Shown here: piece by piece, positions 26,124 to 36,161 of the stretch
Layout of the letters: each line of letters starts with the position of its first letter
Numbering within the stretch: position 1 is the stretch's first letter
Origin: Crateriforma conspicua
Lineage (GTDB): Bacteria > Planctomycetota > Planctomycetia > Pirellulales > Pirellulaceae
Direction of reading: 5' to 3'
Assembly: GCF_007752935.1 (NCBI RefSeq)
Contig: NZ_CP036319.1
Coordinates: 4,216,001-4,280,000, forward strand
Length of the DNA: 64,000 nucleotides
Translations under genes and position numbers: made by a program
Notes under the pieces: generated by a model
Databases searched by the model: none
What the model was told of the DNA's origin: nothing
Seen by the model: the letters and a program-made list of their open reading frames with translations, nothing else

Positions 26124-28859
26124 ATGTTACCCAAGCTATCGACACGGGCGCGGTTATCGTTTGGCCTTTCCATGATCGTGGTCAGCGTGATGCTGATGGC
26201 GTTGGCCATTGGCATCCTGCCCGATCATCAGATGACCGTCATGAAGGGTCGTTGCGCACTAAGCGAATCACTGGCTCTGCAAACACGCCCGTTGATTTTG
26301 CAACGCGAACTGCAACAGATGCAGCGATTGCTGGAAGCCATCACCAACCGCAACGACGACGTTCTGTCTGCGGGGCTTCGCCGCAGTGACGGCGAACTGG
26401 TGGTCAGCGTCGGCGAACACCAGCAACTTTGGAACCGCAATCTGACGCAAAACGACGATCGCCAAGTCTATGTGCCGCTGCATACCGGCCAAGACGAACA
26501 ATGGGGCCAATTGGAATTGACGTTCCAGCCCGTCCGCCAGGCGGGCATCGCCGCGTTGGTATCCCATCCGCATTATCAATTGGTTGCGGTCGTCGGTGTG
26601 CTGTCGTGTTTGTTGTTCAACGGATATTTGTGGCTGATGCTGCGGCAAGTGGATGCAAAGAACGTGGCGCCGGAACGGGTTCGCGAAGCGTATTCGAAAA
26701 TGGCCGACGGCGTCCTGTTGGTGAACAAAGACCAGCGGATCATTCTGGCCAACGAATCGTTCGCCGGTTCGGTGGGCCGATCAGTGGACGAACTGATCGG
26801 CAAACGACTGAACCAATTGCCGTGGTTCTTGGTGCACGAAAACGAAGACAGCCTGGACCTGGAAGCGGAACTGGATGAACAACAGTTGCCATGGGTGCGT
26901 GCGATTGACGGCGAAGAAATCAACCAAAGCATCGTGCTGGGCTGTCGAATCAGCGACCACATCCAATCGATCTTCACCGTCGGATGCAGCGTGTTTCGCG
27001 ACGAAGGCGATCAACTGCGCGGGATGCTGATCAGCTTTTCCAACGTGACCGAATTGGAACAGACCAAGCGTGAACTGAGTCTGGCCAAAGAACACGCTGA
27101 ATCAGCCAACCAGGCAAAAAGTTCTTTCTTGGCCAACATGAGCCACGAGATTCGTACGCCGATGAACGCGGTTTTGGGTTTCACCGATATCCTGCGTCGT
27201 GGCATCGAAAGCGAACCGACCAAGCAACAGAAATACCTGAACACGATCCACGCCAGCGGGTCACACCTTTTGTCGCTGATCAACGACATCTTGGATTTGT
27301 CCAAGGTCGAAGCCGGTCGCATGGAAGTCGAATCGATCGAGTGCCACCCGCACACGATCGTGGGCGATGTTTTGCAGGTCTTGTCGGCGCCCGCAAAGAA
27401 GAAAAACTTGAAATTGGGCTTCGAATGTCTGGGACCGATCCCGGCGACGATTCACAGCGATCCGTCACGGATTCGCCAAGTCTTGTTGAACTTGACCGGC
27501 AACGCGATCAAGTTCACCAGCGAAGGTGGCGTGACCATCCAAGTGCAATTGGACGAAACCGGACCGCATCCGCTGTACGAGTTCCGAGTCAAAGACACCG
27601 GCATCGGGCTTTCCGATTCGGCGATGCAAAAGATCTTCGATCCCTTCAGCCAAGCCGATTCGTCGACGACGCGCAAGTTCGGCGGGACCGGTTTGGGATT
27701 GTCGATCAGCAAGCGATTCAGCGAAGCACTGGGCGGTGACATTCGCGTCGAAAGCGAAATCGGCGTGGGCAGCACGTTCATCGTGCGTGTCGCGGTCGGT
27801 GATATCCAAGGCGTCGATCGCATCGAACCGACGTTGGACGACTTGGACATGCACCACGACCGTGCCGATGCTGGAATCGAACATCTGCCGGCGCTGAACC
27901 TATTGGTCGTCGACGATGGCGAAGAAAACCGTGATTTGATCTCGGTCATCTTGGAACAAGCGGGTGTCGATTTCGTCACGGCCGTCAACGGCCAAGAAGC
28001 GGTCGATCTGGCCAGCCAACAATCGTTCGATGCAATCCTGATGGACATGCAAATGCCCGTCATGGATGGATACACCGCGGCCAGCACGCTGCGGAAAGCG
28101 GGCATGACGTTGCCCATCGTTGCGTTGACCGCCCATGCGATGCAGGGCGATGCGGACAAGTGTTTCGAAGCCGGGTGTTCGCACTTCTTGACCAAGCCGA
28201 TCGACATCGACCGACTGTTGGGCTTGCTCAGCGAAATTGCCGCCGAACTGGGCATCACCCGACGCAAGGAAATTGTCGCACCCGCCGAACCCGCGGTTGC
28301 TCAGGGCACACCCTTGGCGACCGATTCGGATTCGCAAATTCAAACCGAGCCCGCCGACCACAGCGACATCATGGCCTCCACCGGCCCGATCGAAACCACG
28401 TTGCCGATGGCCAATCCCAAGTTCCAAGGCATTGTCCGCAAATTCACCGATCGTTTGAACGCGTCGGTCGATGCGATCGAACAAGCGTGCCGCGATCAGG
28501 ATGCCGAATCCTTGCGATCGCTTGCTCACGGCCTAAAGGGCACCAGCGCCAACTGTGGTTTTATGCCGGTGTCCAAGGTCGTCGCGCAAGTGGAACAGTG
28601 TGCCAAGGATAGCGATATCGAATCCGCCGAATCGCTGATCCGCGACCTGAAGACATTGGCATCACGTGTCGTCGGCCCCGACGCGCCGGTCCCGGAAGCA
28701 TCCTCCGTCAAAGCGACACCCGCGCGGAAAACCCCGACGCGATCTCGTCGGGCAATGACGGAAGAAGAAATGATGTCGCTGGACCTTTCACTGGACGTCA
28801 CCAAGCGGAAAAACCCGGCCATCGACCCGGCGGACGCCGCCGAAACGCCCCCCCGCTAA
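26124..28859 (+). CDS. Hybrid histidine kinase (sensor-PAS-HisKA-HATPase-REC-HPt)
   Basis: A 911-residue phosphorelay kinase. Two transmembrane segments (~10-32 and ~152-172) flank a ~120-residue extracytoplasmic sensor region. A PAS-like domain (~190-310) follows, then HisKA with His341 in the [14 protein letters not shown] box. HATPase motifs are N (LNLTGNAIKFTS), G1 (DTGIGL) and G2 (GGTGLGLSI). The receiver has Asp641 (ILMDMQMPVMDG) and the C-terminal HPt domain has His802 (SLAHGLKGTSAN). All phosphotransfer residues needed for a full internal His-Asp-His relay are present. The gene starts 76 bp after the giant surface-protein gene and 180 bp before the REC/HD-GYP gene, so the latter is a plausible output partner. 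The last ~60 residues are basic and low in complexity. Confidence 0.92.
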   Translation: MLPKLSTRARLSFGLSMIVVSVMLMALAIGILPDHQMTVMKGRCALSESLALQTRPLILQRELQQMQRLLEAITNRNDDVLSAGLRRSDGELVVSVGEHQQLWNRNLTQNDDRQVYVPLHTGQDEQWGQLELTFQPVRQAGIAALVSHPHYQLVAVVGVLSCLLFNGYLWLMLRQVDAKNVAPERVREAYSKMADGVLLVNKDQRIILANESFAGSVGRSVDELIGKRLNQLPWFLVHENEDSLDLEAELDEQQLPWVRAIDGEEINQSIVLGCRISDHIQSIFTVGCSVFRDEGDQLRGMLISFSNVTELEQTKRELSLAKEHAESANQAKSSFLANMSHEIRTPMNAVLGFTDILRRGIESEPTKQQKYLNTIHASGSHLLSLINDILDLSKVEAGRMEVESIECHPHTIVGDVLQVLSAPAKKKNLKLGFECLGPIPATIHSDPSRIRQVLLNLTGNAIKFTSEGGVTIQVQLDETGPHPLYEFRVKDTGIGLSDSAMQKIFDPFSQADSSTTRKFGGTGLGLSISKRFSEALGGDIRVESEIGVGSTFIVRVAVGDIQGVDRIEPTLDDLDMHHDRADAGIEHLPALNLLVVDDGEENRDLISVILEQAGVDFVTAVNGQEAVDLASQQSFDAILMDMQMPVMDGYTAASTLRKAGMTLPIVALTAHAMQGDADKCFEAGCSHFLTKPIDIDRLLGLLSEIAAELGITRRKEIVAPAEPAVAQGTPLATDSDSQIQTEPADHSDIMASTGPIETTLPMANPKFQGIVRKFTDRLNASVDAIEQACRDQDAESLRSLAHGLKGTSANCGFMPVSKVVAQVEQCAKDSDIESAESLIRDLKTLASRVVGPDAPVPEASSVKATPARKTPTRSRRAMTEEEMMSLDLSLDVTKRKNPAIDPADAAETPPR

Positions 28860-29039
28860 AGTCCTCAAACGCCGCACAAACCGACACACCTTTTGCACGA
28901 AACCGAAAACAAAGCCGTCCAAAATCGGACACACCTTGTTCTGACCTAGGGTTTAATCGGGAAGCCGGGCTACCCACAGCAACGCTCAAGACGAGCACCC
29001 GGGGCAGTCAAACGAACACCGATAGTTTTTAAAGAACTG

Positions 29040-30257
29040 ATGAGCACGTCGACCATTACCGAATCGAACATGGCTGCCGCAATGATGCCGGCTGCCGTTT
29101 CGAACGGTTCGATCGAAATGCCGCACGTGGACGATCTGCTGATCGAACACGCGCCGCGAGACGCCTGCGTGATGATCGTCGATGACGAAGAGATCAACGT
29201 CGACGTGGTGCAGACGTATCTGGAAGACGAAGGTTTCACTAATTTCGTCACCACGACCGATTCGCGTGACGTGATCAACCAGGCGCACACTCATTCGCCC
29301 GACCTGGTGTTGTTGGACATCAACATGCCCCACGTCAACGGCCTGCAGATCCTGCGGTCGATGCGAATGGATCCCAAGCTGAAGCGCATTCCCACGGTCG
29401 TGTTGACGGCGGAAACCGCCGGCGACACGAAACTGATGGCACTGCGATTGGGCGCGACGGACTTTTTGGCCAAGCCGGTCGATCCCAGCGAATTGATCCT
29501 GCGAATCGAAAACGTCTTGGCGGCCAAAGTCTATTCGGACTTCCTGCAAGACTATTCCAACAGCTTGGAACACCAGGTCCGCGAACGCACGGCGGATTTG
29601 GAACGATCACGATTGGAAGCGATCCAGTGTCTGGCCCGTGCCGCCGAATACCGCGACGACATGACCGGCCGTCACGTGATGCGGGTGGGGCGATACAGTG
29701 CCATCATTGCCAAAGCCTTGGGCTTTACCGAAGACCAGCTTCGTGATTTGGAATTGGCGGCACAGCTTCACGACTTGGGCAAGATCGGGATCTCCGACAC
29801 GATCCTGAACAAGCCCGGCAAGCTGACCGACGAAGAATACGATGTGATCAAGACGCACTGCCAAATCGGTGTTCAGATCATCAAACCGATCGAACACGAC
29901 GGGTCCAGTGAAGCCGCCACCATCCAGCACGCGATGTCCGGCGGAACCACATCACCGGTTCTGGATTTGGCATCAGTGATCGCCGCGACGCACCACGAAA
30001 AATGGAACGGACGTGGGTACCCCTACGGATTACGCGGCGAAGATATCCCGATCGAAGGCCGCATCGTGGCGGTGGCCGACGTGTTTGACGCGTTGACCAG
30101 CAAACGCAGCTATAAAGACGCCCTGACGCCGGTGGAAAGCATCAAGATCTTGGAAGAAGGACGCGGTGAACATTTCGATCCCGCCGTTTTGGATGCGTTC
30201 CTTGCCAGTGGCAAGCTGATCATGGAAGCTTGGCGGAATCTGAGAGACCAGGACTAG
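29040..30257 (+). CDS. Response regulator with HD-GYP output domain
   Basis: A 405-residue cytoplasmic protein. The receiver spans ~43-160, with acidic residues VDDEE and phospho-acceptor Asp93 (LVLLDINMP), plus the Lys of AKPVD. A helical linker leads to an HD-GYP domain (~195-395) with HD at 244-245, HHE at 318-320 and GRGYP at 324-328. HD-GYP domains degrade cyclic-di-GMP to control attachment and motility. About 15 extra residues ([17 protein letters not shown]) lie before the HHE motif. It is likely paired with the upstream hybrid kinase. Its 3' end overlaps nusB tail to tail by 38 bp. Confidence 0.92.
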   Translation: MSTSTITESNMAAAMMPAAVSNGSIEMPHVDDLLIEHAPRDACVMIVDDEEINVDVVQTYLEDEGFTNFVTTTDSRDVINQAHTHSPDLVLLDINMPHVNGLQILRSMRMDPKLKRIPTVVLTAETAGDTKLMALRLGATDFLAKPVDPSELILRIENVLAAKVYSDFLQDYSNSLEHQVRERTADLERSRLEAIQCLARAAEYRDDMTGRHVMRVGRYSAIIAKALGFTEDQLRDLELAAQLHDLGKIGISDTILNKPGKLTDEEYDVIKTHCQIGVQIIKPIEHDGSSEAATIQHAMSGGTTSPVLDLASVIAATHHEKWNGRGYPYGLRGEDIPIEGRIVAVADVFDALTSKRSYKDALTPVESIKILEEGRGEHFDPAVLDAFLASGKLIMEAWRNLRDQD

Positions 30258-30738
30258 CCGACGGTCCCTGATCGGCCCGACCGTCAACCGCCTGATCCCC
30301 GGCGGTCTCCGGTGCAACGGCCGGTTTGACTTGGCCGATGTGTTCTTTGTACAGCCGGTCCAAGACACCGTTGACAAATCGCGGACTGTTGCGGTCCCCG
30401 TAACGTTTGGCCAACAAGATCGCTTCGCTGACAGCGACCTGACCCGGTGTCCCGCCGAACAGGATTTCGTATGCCCCCAAACGCAACACGTTGCGGTCGG
30501 TTGCCGGCATCCGCGGCAATGTCCAATGGGTCGACAACCGCGACAATTGACGATCAACCTGGTCGCGGTGCTTCAGCGTCCCGGACAACAACCGATCCGC
30601 GAAATCGGTCAACGCCTTTCGGCCCTGCAACCGTGACTTGATGAACGCACGAGCGGCCTCGGGCGTTCGCGTGCCGCCCAGGTCGTGTTCGTACAACAAC
30701 TGCAGAACGATTTCACGACATCGACGGCGGGTGGACAT
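30220..30738 (-). CDS. nusB: Transcription antitermination factor NusB
   Basis: A 172-residue all-helical protein with the NusB fold. It starts [20 protein letters not shown] and carries [26 protein letters not shown], then [26 protein letters not shown]. NusB binds boxA RNA with NusE (S10) in rRNA antitermination. About 35 residues after the conserved core are a disordered Gly/Asp/Ser tail, and that tail is the part read over the end of the HD-GYP gene. It lies downstream of ribH (162-bp gap), the common ribH-nusB order. Confidence 0.93.
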   Translation of the reverse strand: MSTRRRCREIVLQLLYEHDLGGTRTPEAARAFIKSRLQGRKALTDFADRLLSGTLKHRDQVDRQLSRLSTHWTLPRMPATDRNVLRLGAYEILFGGTPGQVAVSEAILLAKRYGDRNSPRFVNGVLDRLYKEHIGQVKPAVAPETAGDQAVDGRADQGPSASPGLSDSAKLP

Positions 30739-30900
30739 GAAAGGTGGATTGGTTCAGCGGGAAGGACGTCGGATCAAGTGGGGCACGTTCACCGATCGGT
30801 GTGGAAAGCTGCTAGCTTGCCAAAGCTTTGACCGATTCATTCGGTGACGGCGGGCCGCACACCGTATCGGTTTGCAGCCTCTTGTCCAAGCGGCGAGCGA

Positions 30901-31392
30901 CTAAACGGCGGCGGTTTTTACTTTTTCAGCCAAACGCAACATTTCGATCACCGCACCGGCGGCTTCTTCGCCCTTGTTGCCGACGGTTCCGCCGCTGCGA
31001 TTGATCGCTTGTTCCAGCGAACGGCAGGTCAGCAAACCGAATCCGATGGGCTTGCCAGTGCGAAGCCCCAGATTCATCAACGCGTCGCTGACCGCGCGGT
31101 TGATGTGTTGGTCGTGGGTGGTTTCGCCTTCGATCACCGCCCCCAGGGCGACGACGCCCAGAACCGATTCATCATCGGCCGCGTTGGCGGACGCCAGCGG
31201 CAATTCCCAAGCGCCGGGGACCCGCACGACACGAATCGTGCTATCGTCCAAACCGGCCGCCCGTAGCGTTTCGACGGCACCGGTCACCAAGGCATCACAA
31301 ATCGATGCGTTGTAACGGCTGGCGACGATCACGATCGTCCCGTCGGGCAAGTTGCCATCACCGCCGTGAATCTCCGTCATCTCAGTCGACAT
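30901..31392 (-). CDS. ribH: 6,7-dimethyl-8-ribityllumazine synthase
   Basis: A 163-residue enzyme of riboflavin synthesis. It condenses 5-amino-6-ribitylaminouracil with 3,4-dihydroxy-2-butanone 4-phosphate and usually assembles into a 60-mer capsid. Motifs seen: [39 protein letters not shown] (with the catalytic His) and [13 protein letters not shown]. The ATG at 31392 overlaps the last codons of rho by 11 bp; an ATG at 31380 is an alternative. The rho stop codon within this start implies translational coupling, so lumazine synthase output may follow rho translation. No other rib genes are in the window. Confidence 0.95.
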   Translation of the reverse strand: MSTEMTEIHGGDGNLPDGTIVIVASRYNASICDALVTGAVETLRAAGLDDSTIRVVRVPGAWELPLASANAADDESVLGVVALGAVIEGETTHDQHINRAVSDALMNLGLRTGKPIGFGLLTCRSLEQAINRSGGTVGNKGEEAAGAVIEMLRLAEKVKTAAV

Positions 31393-32902
31393 TCTTCAGT
31401 CCCATCAAAAATTCGGCGTTGTTTTGGGTTTTCCGCAATTGGCTGATCAACTGTTTCATCGCATCGGCGGGCGATAAATCGGCCAAGTGTGATCGCAGGG
31501 CGGAAATCCGTCGGTACTCGTTTTCGTCCAGCAACATTTCTTCGCGTCGCGTCCCGCTGCGGGCGATGTCGATGGCCGGCCAAACGCGACGGTCGACCAG
31601 CGCGCGATCCAAAACGATTTCCAGGTTCCCGGTGCCTTTGAATTCTTCAAAGATCACATCGTCCAAACGACTGCCGGTGTCCACCAGGGCGGTGGCCAGA
31701 ATGGTCAGCGAACCCCCTTCTTCGACTTTGCGTGCCGAACCAAAAAACGCTTTCGGCTTTTGCAACGCGCCGGCATCCAATCCACCGGTCAACAGCTTGC
31801 CGGTCGTTTCGCCTTCGCTGTTGTGTGCCCGGGCCAGTCGTGTGATGGAATCCAAAAAGATCACCACGTCGACACCGGTTTCCACCATCCGTTTGGCTTT
31901 TTCGATCACCATTTGCGCCACTTGGATGTGACGTTGTGGCGGTTCGTCGAACGTGCTGCTGATGACTTCACACTGGCTGCCACGGACCTCACGTTCCATG
32001 TCGGTGACTTCTTCGGGGCGTTCGTCAATCAACAAGACGAACACATAAGCCGATGGATAATTGGCCAGCACCGATCGAGCCATCTGTTGCATCAACACGG
32101 TCTTGCCGGCCCGTGGCGGGCTGACGATCAACCCCCGTTGCCCAAAGCCGATCGGCGTCAGCATATCGACCACGCGAGTGCTGAGGTCTTCCGCGGCGGT
32201 TTCCATGATGATCCGAGAATTCGGATGCAACGGCGTCAAATCATCGAACGACGTGTGCTGGTTGCGACGCATCGGATCGTGACGATTGATCGCTTCGATG
32301 CGAAGCAACGCAAAGTATCGCTCGTTTTCCTTCGGCGGACGAATTTGGCCGGCAACGTGACTGCCGGTCTGCAATCCGAAGCGACGGATCTGGCTGGGCG
32401 AAACGTAGATGTCGTCGGGACAAGAAACGTAGTGGTATTCGGCGCTGCGCAAAAAGCCGAATCCGTCGGGCAAGATTTCCAATGTGCCTTCGCCGAACAT
32501 CAGCCCGCCGGCCTTCATTCGTTCCTTCAGGATGCGAAAGATCAAATCTTGCTTGGACAAACCGTCGATGTCGTTCAGACCGTCGTCCGACGCCATGCCG
32601 ACCAGCACGTCCATGTCCAATCGCTGGAGTTCGGCGATGTTGGTCCGTGGGTGCGGTTCGTTGGCATCGGGAATGCCGACACGTTTGCCCGTCTTGGTGG
32701 CTTCGCTGACGATTTCTTCCGGCAACGATAACGGGTCTTTTTCCGCATCCAATTCGCGGACGCGACGATCGATTTGTTTGTCGGGATGTCGGGCGCGGTC
32801 GTTTCGATGATTGCGGCCGTCGCGCGCACGATCTGATCCGCCATGGTGGTGATTGCCAGATCCATGACGGCCACCCAGCGGGGAATTCCGATTCGATGAC
32901 AT
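31382..32902 (-). CDS. rho: Transcription termination factor Rho
   Basis: A hexameric RNA helicase of 506 residues. An N-terminal extension rich in His, Arg, Asp and Gly (~1-55) precedes the helical and cold-shock-like RNA-binding domains ([27 protein letters not shown]). The ATPase core has the Walker A SPPRAGKT at about 261-268, then [15 protein letters not shown] and [11 protein letters not shown]. The C-terminus matches canonical Rho (LFMGLKNVD-like). The frame continues to a TTG at 32932, but the ATG at 32902 is preferred. Charged N-terminal insertions are known in high-GC bacterial Rho proteins and may bind RNA. Upstream lie 301 bp with an operator-like palindrome. Confidence 0.95.
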   Translation of the reverse strand: MSSNRNSPLGGRHGSGNHHHGGSDRARDGRNHRNDRARHPDKQIDRRVRELDAEKDPLSLPEEIVSEATKTGKRVGIPDANEPHPRTNIAELQRLDMDVLVGMASDDGLNDIDGLSKQDLIFRILKERMKAGGLMFGEGTLEILPDGFGFLRSAEYHYVSCPDDIYVSPSQIRRFGLQTGSHVAGQIRPPKENERYFALLRIEAINRHDPMRRNQHTSFDDLTPLHPNSRIIMETAAEDLSTRVVDMLTPIGFGQRGLIVSPPRAGKTVLMQQMARSVLANYPSAYVFVLLIDERPEEVTDMEREVRGSQCEVISSTFDEPPQRHIQVAQMVIEKAKRMVETGVDVVIFLDSITRLARAHNSEGETTGKLLTGGLDAGALQKPKAFFGSARKVEEGGSLTILATALVDTGSRLDDVIFEEFKGTGNLEIVLDRALVDRRVWPAIDIARSGTRREEMLLDENEYRRISALRSHLADLSPADAMKQLISQLRKTQNNAEFLMGLKNVD

Positions 32903-33058
32903 GATGAATGGCGCTAAGCCACGCCAAAGCAATAAGGAGGGCAGGGAAAGTAGAAAAGTAGGTTCGGCAAAGCGAAAAGGCCGGCGTCGATCGATGACGA
33001 CGCGGTGTGGGGGTAAGACCTTTTAGATTAACGCAAGTCCGTGGCGGACGGACCGGCA

Positions 33059-33090
33059 GTTTGCAATTATTCGTCATTGCAAACGTTTGC
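33059..33090. promoter_or_regulatory. PurR/LacI-type operator-like palindromes upstream of rho
   Basis: GTTTGCAAT (33059-33067) and ATTGCAAAC (33076-33084) are perfect inverted 9-mers with an 8-nt spacer. The second arm merges into the 12-bp perfect palindrome GCAAACGTTTGC (33079-33090), the core of the E. coli PurR box and close to other LacI-family operators. It lies ~180 bp upstream of rho in the gap after coaE. The rest of this 301-bp gap shows no gene. Confidence 0.5.
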
Positions 33091-33203
33091 TTGCCACACT
33101 CGCGACGGTAAGGGAATCCATTCCGTCGGCGGATCCCCACAGCGATGCGGTGAAGTTCCCCAACCGACCCAGCGAAATGTCCCACCGGACGCCCGATCCG
33201 CCT

Positions 33204-33887
33204 TTACGGCCGGACGAAATGGCAATGCGCGGACGCCGGATCGAACCACCGGCTGACTTCGATCGGCCAAGTCACACCGTTTGACGGACGACCCGACCAC
33301 TGAGCCAGACGGCGGGCGACCCGGTTCCGCAAATCGTCCAGCGTGCCGTCGTTGTGGATCAGCCAATTGCTGCGGCGCGCTTTCTGTTGAATCGACAGCT
33401 GTTTGTCCTGGCGACGCCGCAATTCATCGGGCGTCCATCCACGTTTTTCCGCCCACCGGCACCGGCGTGACCACGGCGCGTCGACACACCAGATCGCATC
33501 GCAGACGACGTCCCAGTCGGATTCGAACATCAGCGGGACTTCCAACACACACATCGTCGTCTGGTCAACGGCAAGGTCGACCAGCTGTTGGCGGATCCGC
33601 TGACGCGTGGCCGGATGGACGATCGATTCCAGACGACGCAGCCGGTCGGTGCTGGCCGGGTCGTCACCGAAGACTTGTTCGGCAAGCTTGGCCCGATCGA
33701 TCGGGCCGGTCGAGGCGATGACGTCGTCACCGAACGCTTGTTGCAGCGCGGCACGCTGCGGCGGCGCGTCCAAGACTTCCTTGGCAACCACGTCGGCATT
33801 GATCCACGGCGCACCACATTGCTGGACAGCTTCGCCCACGGCCGATTTGCCACTGGCCGGATTGCCGACCAACCCCAAGATGATCAT
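33204..33887 (-). CDS. coaE: Dephospho-CoA kinase
   Basis: A 227-residue P-loop kinase that phosphorylates the 3'-OH of dephospho-CoA, the last step of CoA synthesis. Walker A is GNPASGKS at about residues 8-15. The substrate-binding ADVVAKEVL (the usual D-x-I/V-A-R-E-V), LESIVHPATRQRI, VLEVPLMFES and the lid KRGWTPDELRRRQDKQL are all visible. The frame extends to 34013, but the ATG at 33887, just before the first beta strand, is the natural start. It begins 2 nt after the zinc-ribbon gene stops, so the two are co-translated. The last ~25 residues are an unusual Trp/Pro-rich tail. Confidence 0.94.
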   Translation of the reverse strand: MIILGLVGNPASGKSAVGEAVQQCGAPWINADVVAKEVLDAPPQRAALQQAFGDDVIASTGPIDRAKLAEQVFGDDPASTDRLRRLESIVHPATRQRIRQQLVDLAVDQTTMCVLEVPLMFESDWDVVCDAIWCVDAPWSRRCRWAEKRGWTPDELRRRQDKQLSIQQKARRSNWLIHNDGTLDDLRNRVARRLAQWSGRPSNGVTWPIEVSRWFDPASAHCHFVRP

Positions 33888-33889
33888 CG

Positions 33890-34624
33890 CTAGCGGACCC
33901 GCAGGTCTTCGGGCATGTAAAGGATCGCATTGCAGTTGGGACAATGCGTCAATTGCGAAAGCTGCAGCCGGTTGATCGTTTGCGTGGTCAACGTTTGATA
34001 GCAACCGCCACATGAATCCGTGGCCAAGGGCGCCAACGCTTCGTCGCCTCGGCTGGCCGTTAAACGCAGGTAGTCGGATTTCACGCTGGCGGGCAACTCG
34101 GCTTCGGCGGTCGCCAATTGTTCGTTGACCTTGGCCAGGTTTTCGTTCAGGCGTTCCTGCTTTTCATGAATCTCCGCGACGCGTTGACTGCATTGTTTTT
34201 CTTGCTGTTCCAACTCGGCTTCCGCGGCCGACAATTTTCCGCCAAGCACATCGATCTGTTCCAACGTTTCCAAGATCTCATCGCTTTGAACACTGTTGGC
34301 TTGGACGTCCGCGGCGATCTGATCCTTCAACAGATTGAATTCTTTGTTGCTGCCGGCGGTGTTCAACTTGGCCTGCAATTGTTCCACGTGCGCTTCGCGG
34401 CTTTGCAGTTGCAGCTGTTTTTCATCGGCGTTCAAGCGAGCCTTTTTCAGTTCTTCCTTGGCGGCATCGACGGCGGCTTTCGCAGTGGTCACCAACGCTT
34501 CGGCGGCTTTGATTTGCCGCGGGACACGCCCGATCGCGCCGTTCAAGTCGGTACGCTGTTCCTGGATGCGGTGCAACGTACGCAACAGCGTATGGGGGAC
34601 TTCGATCGGCTTGGATTGGGACAT
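33890..34624 (-). CDS. Coiled-coil protein with C4 zinc ribbon
   Basis: A 244-residue protein. Residues ~10-185 form a long antiparallel-type coiled coil rich in Ala, Glu, Gln, Leu and Lys. The C-terminal zinc ribbon has CGGC (SCGGCYQTL) and CPNC (THCPNCNAIL), giving four Cys ligands. This matches the CT398/zf-RING_7 family, linked in other bacteria to flagellar, secretion or nucleic-acid roles that are not settled. ATG 34624 is chosen over an upstream in-frame start because MSQSKPIEV begins the conserved helix. It is transcribed together with coaE. Confidence 0.85.
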   Translation of the reverse strand: MSQSKPIEVPHTLLRTLHRIQEQRTDLNGAIGRVPRQIKAAEALVTTAKAAVDAAKEELKKARLNADEKQLQLQSREAHVEQLQAKLNTAGSNKEFNLLKDQIAADVQANSVQSDEILETLEQIDVLGGKLSAAEAELEQQEKQCSQRVAEIHEKQERLNENLAKVNEQLATAEAELPASVKSDYLRLTASRGDEALAPLATDSCGGCYQTLTTQTINRLQLSQLTHCPNCNAILYMPEDLRVR

Positions 34625-34735
34625 GTTGGTCTTAGCGGGTGAAACGAATGGCCGACGCCACGGCAACGACGACGCCAGCGCGTTTCATGGATGAATGAAA
34701 GGGAACTCGATACGCTTGCGGTCGGGCTGATGGCG

Positions 34736-35848
34736 TCACTCCGCGGCAACGACCGGCAGTTGCTCGGCGGACGATGCATCCAAGTTACCGGTAACAGGCG
34801 TTTCCCCCCAGTCGGCAGCGATCATCACACTGTTGATCCCCGAACCGATCCCGCACATGGCCACGCGATGACCGTCACGGATGTCGCCGTTGACCACCGC
34901 GGAAGCAAGCGTCAACGGCAAAGCCACCGAACCGGTGTTTCCCAAGAAAGGGAACGTGACCGAATCGTGATCGGGAGACAATCCCATCGCCTCCAGCATC
35001 AACAAACGGTGCTTGGATCCCACTTGGTGACACACCGTGCGGTCGATCTGCTTGGCCGACCAAGTGCTGTCATGCAACAAATCTTTTAGCGCCGCGGCGC
35101 CCGTCGCGATTCCTTCGACCATCAGCCGCTGGGAATCGGTTTCCATCAGCGGCTGCATGCCCGCACCGGCGGTGTCGTGATCGCTGCGACACAGATCATT
35201 GAATTCCGTATGCGCCCGCGCGATGGCGGACGTCAATCGCGTCTGGGACCGCGAATGGTTGCGATGCGTCAGCAACCAAGCACAACTGCCCGATCCGATC
35301 GTCAGCGAAGCAAAGGCGGGCTTGATGCGATTGCGGTTCAGCGACGTATCGGCGTTCAGCGTTGCAATGGTCGATTCCAACAGCGGACGGCTGTTTTCGG
35401 TCCCCACCACGATGCCCGATTCGATCGCACCGGATTGAATCAGCGATGCAATCTGGACGGCCCCGTTGATCAATCCCAAGCAAGCGTTGGAAACGTCATA
35501 GACCCAGCACTGTGGCGGCAGCCCCAGTTCGTGATGCACGCGGGAAGCGGTGGCGGGTTCCAGAAAATCGCGACAAACGCTGGCGTGGATCAGACATCCC
35601 ACACGGCCACGGTCCCAATCGGCAGCGTTCAGGGCGGCGTCGGCCGAACGGATACTGGGGCCGCTGGGCACGGTTCCGGCGGGCCAGACGCGGCGCCGGG
35701 CGATGCCGCTCATCAATTCCAAGCGGCCTTCGGGAAGCCGCAAACGCTGATAAAGCGGGGATAATTGTCGTTCAATATCCTCGCTCGACCAAATTTCATC
35801 GGGAATCGTCGCACCGATCGCTTCCAAGCACACGTCGTCGAATCGCAT
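34736..35848 (-). CDS. Thiolase-fold 3-oxoacyl synthase III (FabH/OleA-like)
   Basis: A 370-residue thiolase-fold condensing enzyme. The catalytic Cys123 lies in DVSNACLGLING, His274 in VCHQVGSKH and Asn304 in FLGNTGS. The H-Q-V-x-x-x-H form resembles OleA (head-to-head condensation of acyl-CoAs for long-chain olefins) more than the H-Q-A-N-x-R-I of true FabH. No oleB, oleC, oleD or acyl-carrier gene is adjacent, so the pathway is open. ATG 35848. It lies 111 bp upstream of the zinc-ribbon gene on the same strand. Confidence 0.82.
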   Translation of the reverse strand: MRFDDVCLEAIGATIPDEIWSSEDIERQLSPLYQRLRLPEGRLELMSGIARRRVWPAGTVPSGPSIRSADAALNAADWDRGRVGCLIHASVCRDFLEPATASRVHHELGLPPQCWVYDVSNACLGLINGAVQIASLIQSGAIESGIVVGTENSRPLLESTIATLNADTSLNRNRIKPAFASLTIGSGSCAWLLTHRNHSRSQTRLTSAIARAHTEFNDLCRSDHDTAGAGMQPLMETDSQRLMVEGIATGAAALKDLLHDSTWSAKQIDRTVCHQVGSKHRLLMLEAMGLSPDHDSVTFPFLGNTGSVALPLTLASAVVNGDIRDGHRVAMCGIGSGINSVMIAADWGETPVTGNLDASSAEQLPVVAAE

Positions 35849-36161
35849 CGATCGTTCCTAAGTCCTTTCATTTCAGTCGATTAGGGGGATCACCTGAATC
35901 TGTGAAACCGGCCCACCGGGGCCATCCAGGGTCGCCACCCCACCGGCTTTGCTATCAAAAAACTGCTTTGCTATCACCACAGCTAGTGCTAGCACGGGCA
36001 AAATCCGGGAATCTGTAGGTTCTTCACGAAAAACTGGACTTCGCTATCTAGTTTCACGCCCACGAGTCGCCGGCAAGGCAAAACACGCTCGTGGCCAGGG
36101 AACGCGGGACGATCCTGCGACGGCCTCCCAAAATCACTGAATCTGAAAGAGGACCCTTCGG
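35849..36161. other. Divergent intergenic region
   Basis: These 313 bp lie between the thiolase gene (minus) and the C26 gene (plus), with no ORF of note. Visible elements: the direct repeat CTTTGCTATCA (two copies between ~35946 and ~35977), a 10-bp perfect palindrome GTGCTAGCAC at 35986-35995, and 7-bp inverted arms CCACGAG/CTCGTGG near 36059-36093. A GAGGA Shine-Dalgarno at 36149-36153 fixes the C26 start. Confidence 0.5.

Noticed and set aside
31760-32731. 323-codon open frame on the plus strand
   Set aside because: It is the shadow of rho, which is clearly the real gene.
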